Below, one piece after another: positions 1 to 8,078 of a DNA stretch of 32,872 nt. The first letter of the stretch is position 1; every line of letters starts with the position of its first letter. A model generated the notes under the pieces. The model ran no database searches. It was not told the DNA's origin and saw only the letters and a list, made by a program, of their open reading frames with translations. The DNA comes from JBBTQS01 sp964627055 (GTDB lineage: Bacteria; Patescibacteriota; Patescibacteriia; Magasanikbacterales; JBBTQS01): the NCBI GenBank assembly GCA_964627055.1, contig CAZVGV010000010.1:1-32872 (forward strand), in the 5' to 3' direction. The position numbers and the translations under genes are program-made.

Positions 1-165
1 GTAGACATGGAAGCTTTGACCTACCGATATCTCGCTAACCGTGACAGCAAGCTTCTCACGAATCGACAAGCACCGGGCGAAGACTCACGAGTAGACGAGT
101 ACCTGACCGAGTGTGGTCTCCAGATGGAACAGCCAGAGCGTCACGCAATCGTTAAGTTCGCTTAA
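1..165 (+). CDS. Phage structural protein, C-terminal fragment (possible major capsid protein)
   Basis: An open frame enters from the window edge and ends with TAA at 163-165, giving 54 C-terminal residues that finish in ERHAIVKFA. It is just upstream of small head/tail genes and is followed by three hairpins, a pattern often seen after a heavily expressed capsid gene. The residues DEYLTECGLQM followed by a short basic strand look like the end of a phage coat protein, but that is an impression rather than a motif match. The 5' part is outside the window, so no domain can be named safely. Confidence 0.4.
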   Translation, partial: VDMEALTYRYLANRDSKLLTNRQAPGEDSRVDEYLTECGLQMEQPERHAIVKFA

Positions 166-179
166 GCAATCCTTCAAGT

Positions 180-271
180 CTCGGTCGGACGGGCATGCTT
201 TCCGAACCCGCCTGACCGAGTGGAAAGCCCTTGAGGGGTTTTCCGCGGAAAATGAAAGGTCGATTCCGCGG
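180..271 (+). terminator. Three successive hairpins between structural genes
   Basis: Hairpin 1 pairs 180-193 with 207-220 (CTCGGTC / GACCGAG core, one A-C mismatch and one wobble). Hairpin 2 pairs 222-230 with 236-244 around a five-base loop (GGAAAGCCC / GGGGTTTTCC side). Hairpin 3 pairs 243-250 with 264-271 exactly (CCGCGGAA / TTCCGCGG). Hairpin 2 ends in GGGGTTTT like phage terminators. Hairpins 2 and 3 share 243-244, so they may compete. Likely roles are partial termination or mRNA 3'-end protection after the capsid gene. Confidence 0.6.
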
Positions 272-302
272 TTATTACAAAAATAATTTCACATTAATTC
301 GT

Positions 303-737
303 ATGGCAAAAAATCAAGCATCGACGGCCGAAAAGCCGAAGACAAAGAGCAAGCGTTACGCAACTCGTTACGGACAGCATTACGCGATCGTGATGATCCC
401 GACCGTGACTGAAATCATCAACGGAATGGCGGTAACGCGTCCAGGCAAGACAATCGAATTCAAGAACGGCATTTACGAGACGAAGGATTCGGCAGAACAG
501 GACTTCTTGGACAACTCTCCGTTTGTTGGCATCGACTATCAGGAAGTTACGAAGGCAGTGACTTCGGCTCTTGAAGCAAAGTCATTGTCAGAAAAGGAAT
601 CCGAATTGAAAGAGAAAGAAGAAGATCTGAAGCGCAGAGAGATGGCGCTCAAAGGCAAAGAAGAAGGATCAGACTCCTCCGCTGGAAAAGAAAACAAAAC
701 TGAGGGGAAAACAAAAAAGAAAGAGCCGAAGTTCTAA
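303..737 (+). CDS. Small charged phage protein with lysine/glutamate-rich tail
   Basis: A 144-residue protein beginning MAKNQAST. The open frame extends upstream to 231, but that part runs through the hairpins, so the ATG at 303 (preceded by T, like most genes here) is preferred. Residues about 25-90 look globular (RYATRYGQHYAIVMIPTVTE and on). From about residue 90 to the end there is a charged helical stretch rich in K and E, then a disordered basic tail. The place between the possible capsid gene and small beta proteins suggests a head-associated or assembly protein, but I do not recognise the family. A short hairpin (723-728 with 743-748) spans the stop codon. Confidence 0.75.
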   Translation: MAKNQASTAEKPKTKSKRYATRYGQHYAIVMIPTVTEIINGMAVTRPGKTIEFKNGIYETKDSAEQDFLDNSPFVGIDYQEVTKAVTSALEAKSLSEKESELKEKEEDLKRREMALKGKEEGSDSSAGKENKTEGKTKKKEPKF

Positions 738-792
738 ACTCCCGGCTCGTTAAAGGTCGAACCATTATCAACCAAACATAAGGCACAACGAT

Positions 793-1086
793 ATGGCGAT
801 AGAAAGTAAATCAAAATTCGCGGTGAACGAAGCAACCGTGGCCAGCGCAGGCACTGCCGTACAGCTTCCCGACATTCCAGTCGGAGAAGGGTGTGAACTT
901 GTCGTAAAGGCAAAGCGCACAAATCTTGGCGCGATTAAAGTCGGAGAATCCGCACTCCAGGCTCAAGCGGGAAAATTTACCCTAGAGCCGGGCGAAGCGG
1001 TGAGGCTCCGCATCAGCAATGCGAACAAAGGCTACATTGATGCGGAAGTCACCGGCGACAAAGTCGAGCTGATCGTTGAGCAATAA
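793..1086 (+). CDS. Small beta-rich phage protein, possible capsid decoration
   Basis: 97 residues, almost all predicted beta strand: alternating hydrophobic segments such as CELVVKAK, GAIKVGE, FTLEPGEAVRLRIS and KVELIVEQ. The order 'natural-scale values, G-x-I-x-VG, then LEPGE-V-L-I' resembles small beta-sandwich phage proteins that sit on capsids or tails; this is a fold-level guess. No signal peptide or membrane segment is seen. It lies 6 bases before the next gene, with which it probably shares a transcript. Confidence 0.75.
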   Translation: MAIESKSKFAVNEATVASAGTAVQLPDIPVGEGCELVVKAKRTNLGAIKVGESALQAQAGKFTLEPGEAVRLRISNANKGYIDAEVTGDKVELIVEQ

Positions 1087-1092
1087 GCTCCT

Positions 1093-1680
1093 ATGTCAGA
1101 TTTTATTCCTCAACAGGGAGACTTCAGCTTCCTGCGATTCAGAAAAACCGGCAGATACTTCGGGCCATTCATGACAGGCGGAACAGTGACCACGCAGTCG
1201 GCAGCGTCTGCAAACTCACTGCGTGCCTTTCCATTCTTTGTCCCGAAGACACAAAAGTTTGACCGGATAGCAATCCGCGTCACGACTCTTGCCAGCGGCA
1301 CAACTCCGAAGGCTCGTCTCGGTGTGTACGAAGACAAAGGCGACGGAAGTGTCTATCCGGCAAAGCTCGTACTCGATGCGGGAGAGGTAGATGTGAACAC
1401 GACGGGGCTTAAAGAACTCACGATCAATCTCACGCTCAAAGGCGGGAAACTTTACTGGCTCGCTTTTGTGGGCCAAGACACAACCGCACTCGTGCTTGCA
1501 GCGATTCCTGCAGCAGACGCGATGGCGACATTCCTCGGTTTTGACAACGGACTGACTGGCACGCCGTACCTGGGCTATGCGGTAACGCAAAGCTACGGTG
1601 CACTGCCAGCAACATATCCGACAGCGAGCCCGACGGATTGGAGTCTGAACGTGCCACTCATTGCCTTACGCAAAGCGTAG
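1093..1680 (+). CDS. Phage structural protein, beta-sandwich, function unknown
   Basis: 195 residues ending in TAG at 1678-1680. The middle reads as strands (KFDRIAIRVTTLASGTTPKARLGVYEDKG is split into two strands, then LKELTINLTLKGGKLYWLAFVG). This is a jelly-roll-like pattern common in carbohydrate-binding or receptor-contact phage proteins. The C-terminal third is rich in Y, T, G and P. The start is ATG preceded by CT, 6 bases after the upstream stop. The next gene begins 2 bases after this stop, so the two are tightly linked. Possible roles are tail tip or head fibre; no family was recognised. Confidence 0.75.
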   Translation: MSDFIPQQGDFSFLRFRKTGRYFGPFMTGGTVTTQSAASANSLRAFPFFVPKTQKFDRIAIRVTTLASGTTPKARLGVYEDKGDGSVYPAKLVLDAGEVDVNTTGLKELTINLTLKGGKLYWLAFVGQDTTALVLAAIPAADAMATFLGFDNGLTGTPYLGYAVTQSYGALPATYPTASPTDWSLNVPLIALRKA

Positions 1681-1682
1681 TT

Positions 1683-3329
1683 ATGTCGATGAATTATGTT
1701 GCCAAGCTTCAAAGCAAAGTTGCTGAAAACGTCGATGACGGCCGTGAACAGGATGCAACAACCTGGAACGGCAACGGCAATGGCAGCAACGTAATTACTC
1801 TCGGCAACGTGAGTGGTTCGGTGTATTCCGGCACGTTTCGTTTCCGCAATCTGAGCATTCCACGGAACTCAAAGATTGTCCTGGCCCGACTGAGGATTCG
1901 ACCATCGGTCACGGACGGCGCAGACCCGGATGTGAAGCTCATTGTAAAAGGAATAAAAGAACCGGATACAAAACCATTCACTCAAACCTCGCGTCCCAGC
2001 CAGAGAACGAAAACAGTAAACACTGTCGCCTGGCACATCATCAAGAAATGGGAAGTTCACGAATGGACGCAGACCCCAAACCTCAAACTGATCATTGAAG
2101 AAATCGTTGCCCAAAACGGGTGGAAACCCGGCAACGCTCTCGCCTTAACAATAGAAGACAACGGATCTTCCTCGAACCAGGCTGAAACTTGCTATGACCG
2201 GAGTAAAGGCGACGGCTATCAGGCAGAACTTGAAGTCTGGTACACAACGAAAAATGTAAGCATCGGCACTATTGCTGGCACTGACCGCGATGGGATGGAA
2301 ACAGATAAGACCATATGGCAGTCGAGTCCGACCGGCAACGTGATAACTCTCGGCGACGATGGGCCATCGGTAAATGACGGCAGCTTTATATTCAGCTCGC
2401 TCGCCATTCCTCGATACGCAAACATCATCGGCGCGTACCTTCTGCTTACGCAGGCAGATCAGAATAATCGATTCCCGCATCTCATTATTAAGGGATTTGC
2501 GGAAGACGATGCCCCGGTCTTCGCCAGCAACGGATCAAATAGACCATCGACTCGGCAGAAAACAAATGCCCTGGCCGAATGGACTATTGGAGAAACAGTG
2601 GCCGGAGTCTTTGTCGGAATCCATTGGTCAGCCAACAGCGTGTATGAATCGCCCGACCTGCGCGAGATTGTGCAAGAGATCGTCGACCGCGAAGGTTGGA
2701 CGACATCAAGCAAGCTGGGCCTTGTCTTGGAAAGCCAATCATCCTGGGATGGCCAATACAAACTGCCTTGGGACTATGTGAAGAACTCCGGAGAATTTGC
2801 CGCAAAGCTCGTAGTGGTGTGGGACACGCTCCGCACATTCCGATCAACGAAAAAAGATATTGCGAAATTCGATAAATCAAATTACCCGGAATTTATTATC
2901 GTGCATCACTCTGCTACACCGCGCGACTCGACACACTTCAGCACGATAAAAAATAACCACATAGGAATCGGCTGGGGAGATATCGCATATCACCACTGGA
3001 TAGCGGGAGCATTAGATGGTAACGGCGTACACATTGCGGGCCGTCCAGAAAACAAGATCGGGGCTCATGCCGATACGCAAAAGATGAACTATCGCTCTAT
3101 CGGTATTGCGATGTGTGGTGACTTCCATCCGGCGAGTGGAAACCAGCAACCGACCGCTGAACAATTGGCAACTCTACAAATCCTGCTGGACACAATCAGA
3201 AAAGAACGAGGTATCCCCAAAGAACGAGTGCTTGGACACCGCGAAACTCCAGACTCCACAAATTGCCCCGGTGACAATTTGCTCGAGTACGTAAAACGAT
3301 ACCGATCAACCGGGAAACTTCTTCCATAA
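1683..3329 (+). CDS. Virion-associated N-acetylmuramoyl-L-alanine amidase with duplicated beta domain
   Basis: 548 residues. Residues about 1-190 and 195-390 are two copies of one beta domain. Each has NVITLG, then a ...IPR... strand hairpin, then an EIV-x5-GW helix, recalling surface or fibre adhesion modules of the DNRLRE type. Residues about 395-548 form an amidase_2/PGRP/T7-lysozyme-like domain: H408 in IIVHHSAT, Y436 in DIAYHHW, H519 in VLGHRET and C528 in NCPG match the zinc ligands and catalytic tyrosine of that family. It cuts the amide between MurNAc and L-Ala in peptidoglycan. Its place among structural genes, apart from the lysis amidase at 12237, suggests a tail- or head-mounted enzyme that opens the wall at entry. 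A longer frame from 1638 overlaps the upstream gene and is not preferred. Confidence 0.88.
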   Translation: MSMNYVAKLQSKVAENVDDGREQDATTWNGNGNGSNVITLGNVSGSVYSGTFRFRNLSIPRNSKIVLARLRIRPSVTDGADPDVKLIVKGIKEPDTKPFTQTSRPSQRTKTVNTVAWHIIKKWEVHEWTQTPNLKLIIEEIVAQNGWKPGNALALTIEDNGSSSNQAETCYDRSKGDGYQAELEVWYTTKNVSIGTIAGTDRDGMETDKTIWQSSPTGNVITLGDDGPSVNDGSFIFSSLAIPRYANIIGAYLLLTQADQNNRFPHLIIKGFAEDDAPVFASNGSNRPSTRQKTNALAEWTIGETVAGVFVGIHWSANSVYESPDLREIVQEIVDREGWTTSSKLGLVLESQSSWDGQYKLPWDYVKNSGEFAAKLVVVWDTLRTFRSTKKDIAKFDKSNYPEFIIVHHSATPRDSTHFSTIKNNHIGIGWGDIAYHHWIAGALDGNGVHIAGRPENKIGAHADTQKMNYRSIGIAMCGDFHPASGNQQPTAEQLATLQILLDTIRKERGIPKERVLGHRETPDSTNCPGDNLLEYVKRYRSTGKLLP

Positions 3330-3333
3330 CACC

Positions 3334-3981
3334 ATGCAATTACAAGAATTCCTACAAGATCTCAACGCACGAATGTCGGCGGCCAAAACCACCGGGTTTT
3401 GGAGTGAAGTCGATAAAAAAAGATGGATTAATAAAACCATTGTTCGGGCATGCAACTTCGCCAAGTGGAACTTTCTCAATCATCACTCTACGCAGCTGAC
3501 GGAGAAGGATATCGAGGCATACTTCCTGCCCTTCGACTATAAGCCCGGCGGAATGATGTTTATCAAGGTCGACGGCCAAGAACATGCAAAAACGAATGTT
3601 GAAAATTACCAAAGCGGAAATCATGTATGGGAGCGCGTATTCTGCATTCTCGGCGATCAGTATCTGGTCAAACCCACGCCACTCGAAGACGGCAAGCTCA
3701 TCGATATCTATTATCGCAGGCGTCCTGTTCCTCTGGTGAATGATACCGACGAACCGATCACGCCCGAAGAAATGGAAGAAGCAATCATCAAGCTTGCTCT
3801 CGGTATCTGCCTGAAGAAAGAACCAAACCGTGGCACTGATGCCGACAAACAAATTCTTGAAGCAACTGCAATTCTCCAGCAAATAAAAGACCGCCAGGAT
3901 GAGGAAGGTGGAGAGGCCGGATTCACCGGCCAGGCAACGAGCTCACGCTTTCTCTACAAGAATAGTAATCCCCAGGATTAA
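3334..3981 (+). CDS. Putative phage head-tail adaptor/connector protein
   Basis: 215 residues. The N-terminal half is helical (LQEFLQDLNARM, then NKTIVRACNFAKW), the middle is beta (GQYLVKP-like and DIYYRRRPVPL), and a late helix reads PEEMEEAIIKLALGICLKKE. This layout, with a conserved 'YYRRP' strand followed by acidic residues and a helix, resembles the adaptor proteins (P22 gp4 / T7 gp11 type) that join portal and tail tube. That is inference from pattern and from being just before a propeller-like protein. The ATG is one of the few here with C, not T, before it. Confidence 0.6.
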   Translation: MQLQEFLQDLNARMSAAKTTGFWSEVDKKRWINKTIVRACNFAKWNFLNHHSTQLTEKDIEAYFLPFDYKPGGMMFIKVDGQEHAKTNVENYQSGNHVWERVFCILGDQYLVKPTPLEDGKLIDIYYRRRPVPLVNDTDEPITPEEMEEAIIKLALGICLKKEPNRGTDADKQILEATAILQQIKDRQDEEGGEAGFTGQATSSRFLYKNSNPQD

Positions 3982-3986
3982 AAACT

Positions 3987-5429
3987 ATGGCACTTAACGC
4001 ATACAGAATAAAAGGTTTCCGCGGAGGTATCGCAGACGATGCCTACAAGGGCGTGGCTGGTGCGTTTAGATTTGGCTATGGCCTCGACATCCGAAACGGC
4101 GCGGACACTCTGAAGTGTAATCAAGCACTTGAAAAAGATTCCGGAAGTGTCGTCACTGACCTCATTCTGTTTTTCGTGCCAGCTTCAAATGGAAAACTGT
4201 ACGGCTTCGGCAACACCGGAAATATCTACAGCAAAGATACACCCGCATCAGCATGGGTACTGAGATACACCGACCCCGACGGCAAGATCATGGGCGCGGC
4301 TGAGTACACCAACAACAACGGGTCAGGAAGCTATGTGCCATACCTCTATTGGGCAACTGAGACAAAACTCAAGCGCATTCCTTTCTCCGGTTCATTTCCT
4401 GGCAGCGTAGAAACATTCGGCACATTAAACGGCGATCCCGCATGGCACACCATGACGATAGCGGTTGGCGTTCTCCAGATTTGCGACGGCCGATACATCG
4501 CGCTGGTGGACTACGAAGGCAACTTCAACAATCAGGCCCTCGATCTTATTGCGGGCAACCGAACTAAAACTTTGTTGCCACAAGATCAGATCGCAATTAT
4601 CGGTTCGACCAAAGGCGACAAGATTGAAGAAGGCTGGTTGTGGACATGGGACAAGCAGCAACCCTCTTGGATTCTGCGACGCATGATCGCTGAAAAAGGA
4701 GTCAACGCGATGATCCAAACCGACTTCATTATGGTGCAGGCAGGCATCAGCGGCGGGCTTTACTACTGGGACACGGTAAATATTCTGCGCTTCAAAGCAT
4801 TCCCCGGTGGCGGTTGGGTAAACCCCGGAGCGGTAGCAAATCTTAAAGGCGTAGCTCTAATGGGAGTAACTGGCTCAGATAAATGCGGACTGTATTCCTA
4901 CGGGCGACTAAGCAAAAACGAACCGTATTCGATGAACCTCGAATATGTTCCATCGCACGGAAAACTCACCGGCGTTGAAATTGGCGCGGTGACCGTATAC
5001 GGAGATCAGCCCTTTGCATCATGGAAAGACGGATCAACTTATGGCGTGGACACAGTCGATCCTGACAATAAAGCCGACGCACGATACGAGGGACTGGTCT
5101 TCGACGCTGGCGAACCGGAACTACAGAAAGGCTTCCGTCACATCAAACTTCTAACCAAACCTTTGCCTTCTCAATGCTGGCTAAAAACTTACTACCGCAT
5201 TAACGAGCAGGGTGCCTGGAAGCAGGCATACCTGGAAGACGGAGCAGATAGCTTCGACAAAGAAGGCAATACAAAAGTCGTATTCACGGTTGAAACGGGA
5301 GACGAGGAGGAAGAAGAAAAAGGTAAAGGCGAGACATTCGAACTGGCGTTTGATTTACACCCCTCAGGGAATAACACGCCAGAGATTGTCGCTGCCAGCA
5401 CCTACTTCGAACCAATAGGAATCTTATAA
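3987..5429 (+). CDS. Phage tail/stabilisation protein, beta-propeller-like
   Basis: 480 residues dominated by short repeated strands with G, Y, W and N turns (KLYGFGNTGNIYSKD, YLYWATETKLKRIPF, KCGLYSYGRL), typical of a propeller or large beta fold. Podoviral nozzle proteins (T7 gp12, P22 gp10) have this general shape and follow the adaptor gene, as here. An acidic run at about residues 435-445 (DEEEEE) precedes the last strands. No enzymatic motif is visible. The stop is followed within 5 bases by the fibre gene, so one transcript is likely. Confidence 0.65.
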   Translation: MALNAYRIKGFRGGIADDAYKGVAGAFRFGYGLDIRNGADTLKCNQALEKDSGSVVTDLILFFVPASNGKLYGFGNTGNIYSKDTPASAWVLRYTDPDGKIMGAAEYTNNNGSGSYVPYLYWATETKLKRIPFSGSFPGSVETFGTLNGDPAWHTMTIAVGVLQICDGRYIALVDYEGNFNNQALDLIAGNRTKTLLPQDQIAIIGSTKGDKIEEGWLWTWDKQQPSWILRRMIAEKGVNAMIQTDFIMVQAGISGGLYYWDTVNILRFKAFPGGGWVNPGAVANLKGVALMGVTGSDKCGLYSYGRLSKNEPYSMNLEYVPSHGKLTGVEIGAVTVYGDQPFASWKDGSTYGVDTVDPDNKADARYEGLVFDAGEPELQKGFRHIKLLTKPLPSQCWLKTYYRINEQGAWKQAYLEDGADSFDKEGNTKVVFTVETGDEEEEEKGKGETFELAFDLHPSGNNTPEIVAASTYFEPIGIL

Positions 5430-5433
5430 AGCT

Positions 5434-5880
5434 ATGAGCGAATTCTTAGAAAAAATATTCGGCAACCAAGAAGTGGATGATCAGCCATTTCCGGAAATCC
5501 CGCCGCATACCCATGACGGACAGAATTCGCCATTGCTGGCACCGGCATCGATTGACTCGGTACAGATCAAATCCGGAGCAATCGGAACCCTGGCCCTCGC
5601 TGATGATTCCGTAAGTTCGGAAAAAATAATTGACCAAGCCATTCTCACCGAGCACCTGGATGCGCTATCGGTGACCGAACAGAAACTGGCAAATGCTGCA
5701 GTGGCCACTGCCAAAATAAAGAACGGAGCAGTCAACGCATTGAAGCTCATTCAAACCGAAGCGGTGGTGACTCTCTCCGCGCAGATTGATACAGCCGTAA
5801 TTATCAGCGCACACATAGGTACCGGAGTAATCCAAAACGCGCACCTCGGCAAGCAATCATCACCAACGCAAAAATTGTAG
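5434..5880 (+). CDS. Tail fibre, N-terminal fragment (frameshifted gene)
   Basis: 148 residues as read. Residues 1-140 form the start of a fibre: a short capsid/tail attachment segment with PPHTHDG, then a repeating pattern of the type I-x-x-x-x-I-x-x-x-A-I with A/G steps (SVQIKSGAIGTLALADDSV, AVATAKIKNGAVNALKL). After HLGK at about 5853 the frame gives only QSSPTQKL and a stop, while the repeat carries on in the next frame (AIITNAKIVDGT). The shift of one base suggests a G was lost from an AAGG. The intact product would be about 428 residues from 5434 to 6719. It could be a real mutation, an assembly error, or slippage on the A5 run at 5870-5874. Confidence 0.8.
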   Translation: MSEFLEKIFGNQEVDDQPFPEIPPHTHDGQNSPLLAPASIDSVQIKSGAIGTLALADDSVSSEKIIDQAILTEHLDALSVTEQKLANAAVATAKIKNGAVNALKLIQTEAVVTLSAQIDTAVIISAHIGTGVIQNAHLGKQSSPTQKL

Positions 5881-5978
5881 ACGGAACTATTCAGACCGCG
5901 AAGATTGGAGACGCTCAAATTACCTCGGCAAAAATTGGAAACGCTGAAGTAAAAAACGCGAACATTGAGAACCTAGCG

Positions 5979-6719
5979 GTGACGAATGCGAAGATCGATA
6001 CCTTAAGTGGAAGCAAAATCATCGCCGGAACGATCACTGCAGTACAGATTGCGGCAGGAACAATTACTGCAGACAGACTCAATGTGGCAACACTCTCTGC
6101 TGTATCGGCCAACCTGGGAACAGTGACTGCAGGAAAAATCAGTCTCGGTGCGGGCGGGTCATTCGATATCGATGAGAACGGAGTCAATCGATTGCGCGCC
6201 AATGTGAATGGATGGATCGCTCGCAATGGTCGCGGATTCTTCATGGAAGAAACTACGGCGGGCAATTACGGAGCGATATCAGTTAACGCCTCGGATCAAT
6301 TCATTCTCGACCTTCCGACCTCAAACCAATTCTTTATCAAGAGCAACAGCGGAGCGACAAACGTATTCACTGCGAGTCTGGCCAACGGGCCCTTCGCGGC
6401 GAAAACCGGATATTTGATTGGAAGACATTTTGATAGCGGTGGCAGCCCACTCTTTCCGGGATCACGCCTCTTCAGGGTTAACAGCAGCGTCACCCTGTCG
6501 TCGGGCTGGAATACCGGATCGCTCTCATTCAGCGGAGCAGGAGCGGCCGACTTGCCCAGCGCATTATTTGCAGTTTGGGGCCAGGTGAACTCAACCGATA
6601 ACGAGGCCTTCGTCGTTCTCACTCACGGCTACTCGACAAGCGGTTTCAGCTGGCGAGCCTACAACCCTTCCGGAAGCAATAAATCCCTGACACTGCAATT
6701 TCTTTGCTTCGGAAATTAA
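5979..6719 (+). CDS. Tail fibre, C-terminal fragment with receptor-binding tip
   Basis: 246 residues from the first ATG in this frame, although fibre sequence is readable from about 5853. The first part continues the repeat of the upstream fragment (AKIDTLSGSKIIAGTITAVQ, then AAGTITADRLN), ends in a typical shaft-to-head junction (KISLGAGGSFDIDENGVNRL), and is followed by a beta-rich tip with many G, S and N. The last 100 residues (GHFDSGG-like start, SSGWNTGSLSF, SGFSWRAYNPSGSNKSLTLQFLC) look like a compact distal domain that would touch the host surface. Whether it is made depends on the frameshift near 5850; the ATG at 5979 could also start a separate subunit. Confidence 0.8.
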   Translation: MTNAKIDTLSGSKIIAGTITAVQIAAGTITADRLNVATLSAVSANLGTVTAGKISLGAGGSFDIDENGVNRLRANVNGWIARNGRGFFMEETTAGNYGAISVNASDQFILDLPTSNQFFIKSNSGATNVFTASLANGPFAAKTGYLIGRHFDSGGSPLFPGSRLFRVNSSVTLSSGWNTGSLSFSGAGAADLPSALFAVWGQVNSTDNEAFVVLTHGYSTSGFSWRAYNPSGSNKSLTLQFLCFGN

Positions 6720-6732
6720 TCGCACAAAAAAT

Positions 6733-6942
6733 ATGTTTACAAAAAAATTAGACAAAACAGACCTTGAAGAAATTCGCAAACGACAGGAAATGATTCATCA
6801 GCACACGCTGATAGCGCAGGCTCTCGAAGCACAAAAGCAAACGTATCTTGTGGGTCGATTTCACAAGTACGGCCTCGATCCTGCGAAAGAGTACAGCTTT
6901 GACTTGAAGACGGGGCGAATCACTGAGGTCAAAAAAACTTAA
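6733..6942 (+). CDS. Small phage protein, unknown function
   Basis: 69 residues: a charged N-terminal helix (KLDKTDLEEIRKRQEMIHQH), a second helix (LIAQALEAQKQTYLVGRF), then a short strand pair ending in ...FDLKTGRITEVKKT. There is no signal peptide or membrane segment. It sits between the fibre and the coiled-coil protein and starts ATG with T before it. It may be a small structural or chaperone-like factor for the fibre, but nothing in the sequence proves that. Confidence 0.65.
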   Translation: MFTKKLDKTDLEEIRKRQEMIHQHTLIAQALEAQKQTYLVGRFHKYGLDPAKEYSFDLKTGRITEVKKT

Positions 6943-6946
6943 ACTT

Positions 6947-8071
6947 ATGGCAAACAACAGCACAACAAACATAGATTGGAATGAATTTCGCCGACAGATG
7001 GAACAGCTCGGTAAGAATTTCGGTGTCCAGTCGACTCCGGCTTCTTCGTCGGATAAGACCAGCGCGCCTGCTGGCTATGATTTGTCGTCGCTGCAGACTC
7101 AGATTGGAACCGCACAGCAGAAGCTCGATAGCGCTCAAGGCGCACTGAAAAATTACTACACCACCAGATACGATCAGGAATATAACACTCGCGGCTTGGG
7201 AGAAATGAAAACTAAGATCGCTAACCTCGACTCTAAGATTGCATCTGAAAAAGGAACGCGCGACGAATCAATAAGTAAAACTCGGCGCAATCCATATTAT
7301 TCCGCAGCCACGATCACCGGAGAGTCTTCAGAGATCGAACGACTGGCCAACTCCACGATCAATAACTACGTGGACGAGCGAAATAGTTTAGCGGGTACAT
7401 ACAACACCACTCTTGATGAAGTGACAAAAAAGGTGGCCGCAGAGACGGGAGAAAAAGAGCGCGAAGTCGACGAGCTCAAATACAATCTCGCCAATCTGAC
7501 AAAGCAATTGAGCGACTACAAAGATACGCTTCGCACCGAGCTAGATCATGAAAACGACGAGCAGCATTGGGAAATGGAATTCATGCTCAAGCTTCAAGAA
7601 GCTGACCAGCGGGCGAAAGATGCCGCCAATAAAGGAAGTGGCGGCAACAGTACTGCCAGCGAAAGACTCTCTACCAGAATAGCCCAGGGCTTAGAGCCTG
7701 ACCCATCGCTAAGGGCTACGGCCGAACGCTTGCTCAGCCAGGGCATCAATGATCCGACTCGATTGGGTTATAGCGGAGATCTGGCCGTTCAACTTGAATC
7801 TGAAATTGCATACCTGAGAAAACAATCACCTGAAAAAGCATCAGCACCCGCCCAAGCATCTGGCACGACTGCCGAGGGCACTTTCAGGCGAGAAGTTCGT
7901 GACGCATGGAAAGAAGGATACAACGCCGAGCAACTGAAGCAGGTCTATGGAAGCGTCCAATTCACTGATTCAAAGAAGTCTGCCTCGGAAATCATTGATG
8001 ACGAATGGCGAATTAAAACCGCGGGAGGCGTCGGCGGATTCCTCGGACGACTCTTCCGTATTGGAGTCTAA
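6947..8071 (+). CDS. Coiled-coil phage protein, putative internal virion or scaffold component
   Basis: 374 residues. Predicted coiled coils occur at about residues 45-75 (LQTQIGTAQQKLDSAQGALK) and 165-225 (EREVDELKYNLANLTKQL and on to a helix rich in E, K and Q). The rest is charged, S/T-rich and low in aromatic residues. It starts 5 bases after the preceding stop and ends 8 bases before the 1238-aa gene. The two adjacent long helical proteins recall podoviral internal (ejection) proteins, which act together in passing DNA through the cell envelope. That role is inferred from position and composition only. Confidence 0.65.
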   Translation: MANNSTTNIDWNEFRRQMEQLGKNFGVQSTPASSSDKTSAPAGYDLSSLQTQIGTAQQKLDSAQGALKNYYTTRYDQEYNTRGLGEMKTKIANLDSKIASEKGTRDESISKTRRNPYYSAATITGESSEIERLANSTINNYVDERNSLAGTYNTTLDEVTKKVAAETGEKEREVDELKYNLANLTKQLSDYKDTLRTELDHENDEQHWEMEFMLKLQEADQRAKDAANKGSGGNSTASERLSTRIAQGLEPDPSLRATAERLLSQGINDPTRLGYSGDLAVQLESEIAYLRKQSPEKASAPAQASGTTAEGTFRREVRDAWKEGYNAEQLKQVYGSVQFTDSKKSASEIIDDEWRIKTAGGVGGFLGRLFRIGV

Positions 8072-8078
8072 AACTACT

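Noticed and set aside
231..302. N-terminal extension of the 303-737 gene
   Set aside because: It runs through hairpin sequences and has unusual basic composition; ATG 303 with T before it fits the local start style.
5865..5880. Programmed -1 frameshift as the designed way to join the fibre halves
   Set aside because: No X-XXY-YYZ heptamer occurs, and the repeat pattern switches frame about 20 bases before the A5 run, so a one-base loss explains it better; slippage is kept only as possible rescue.
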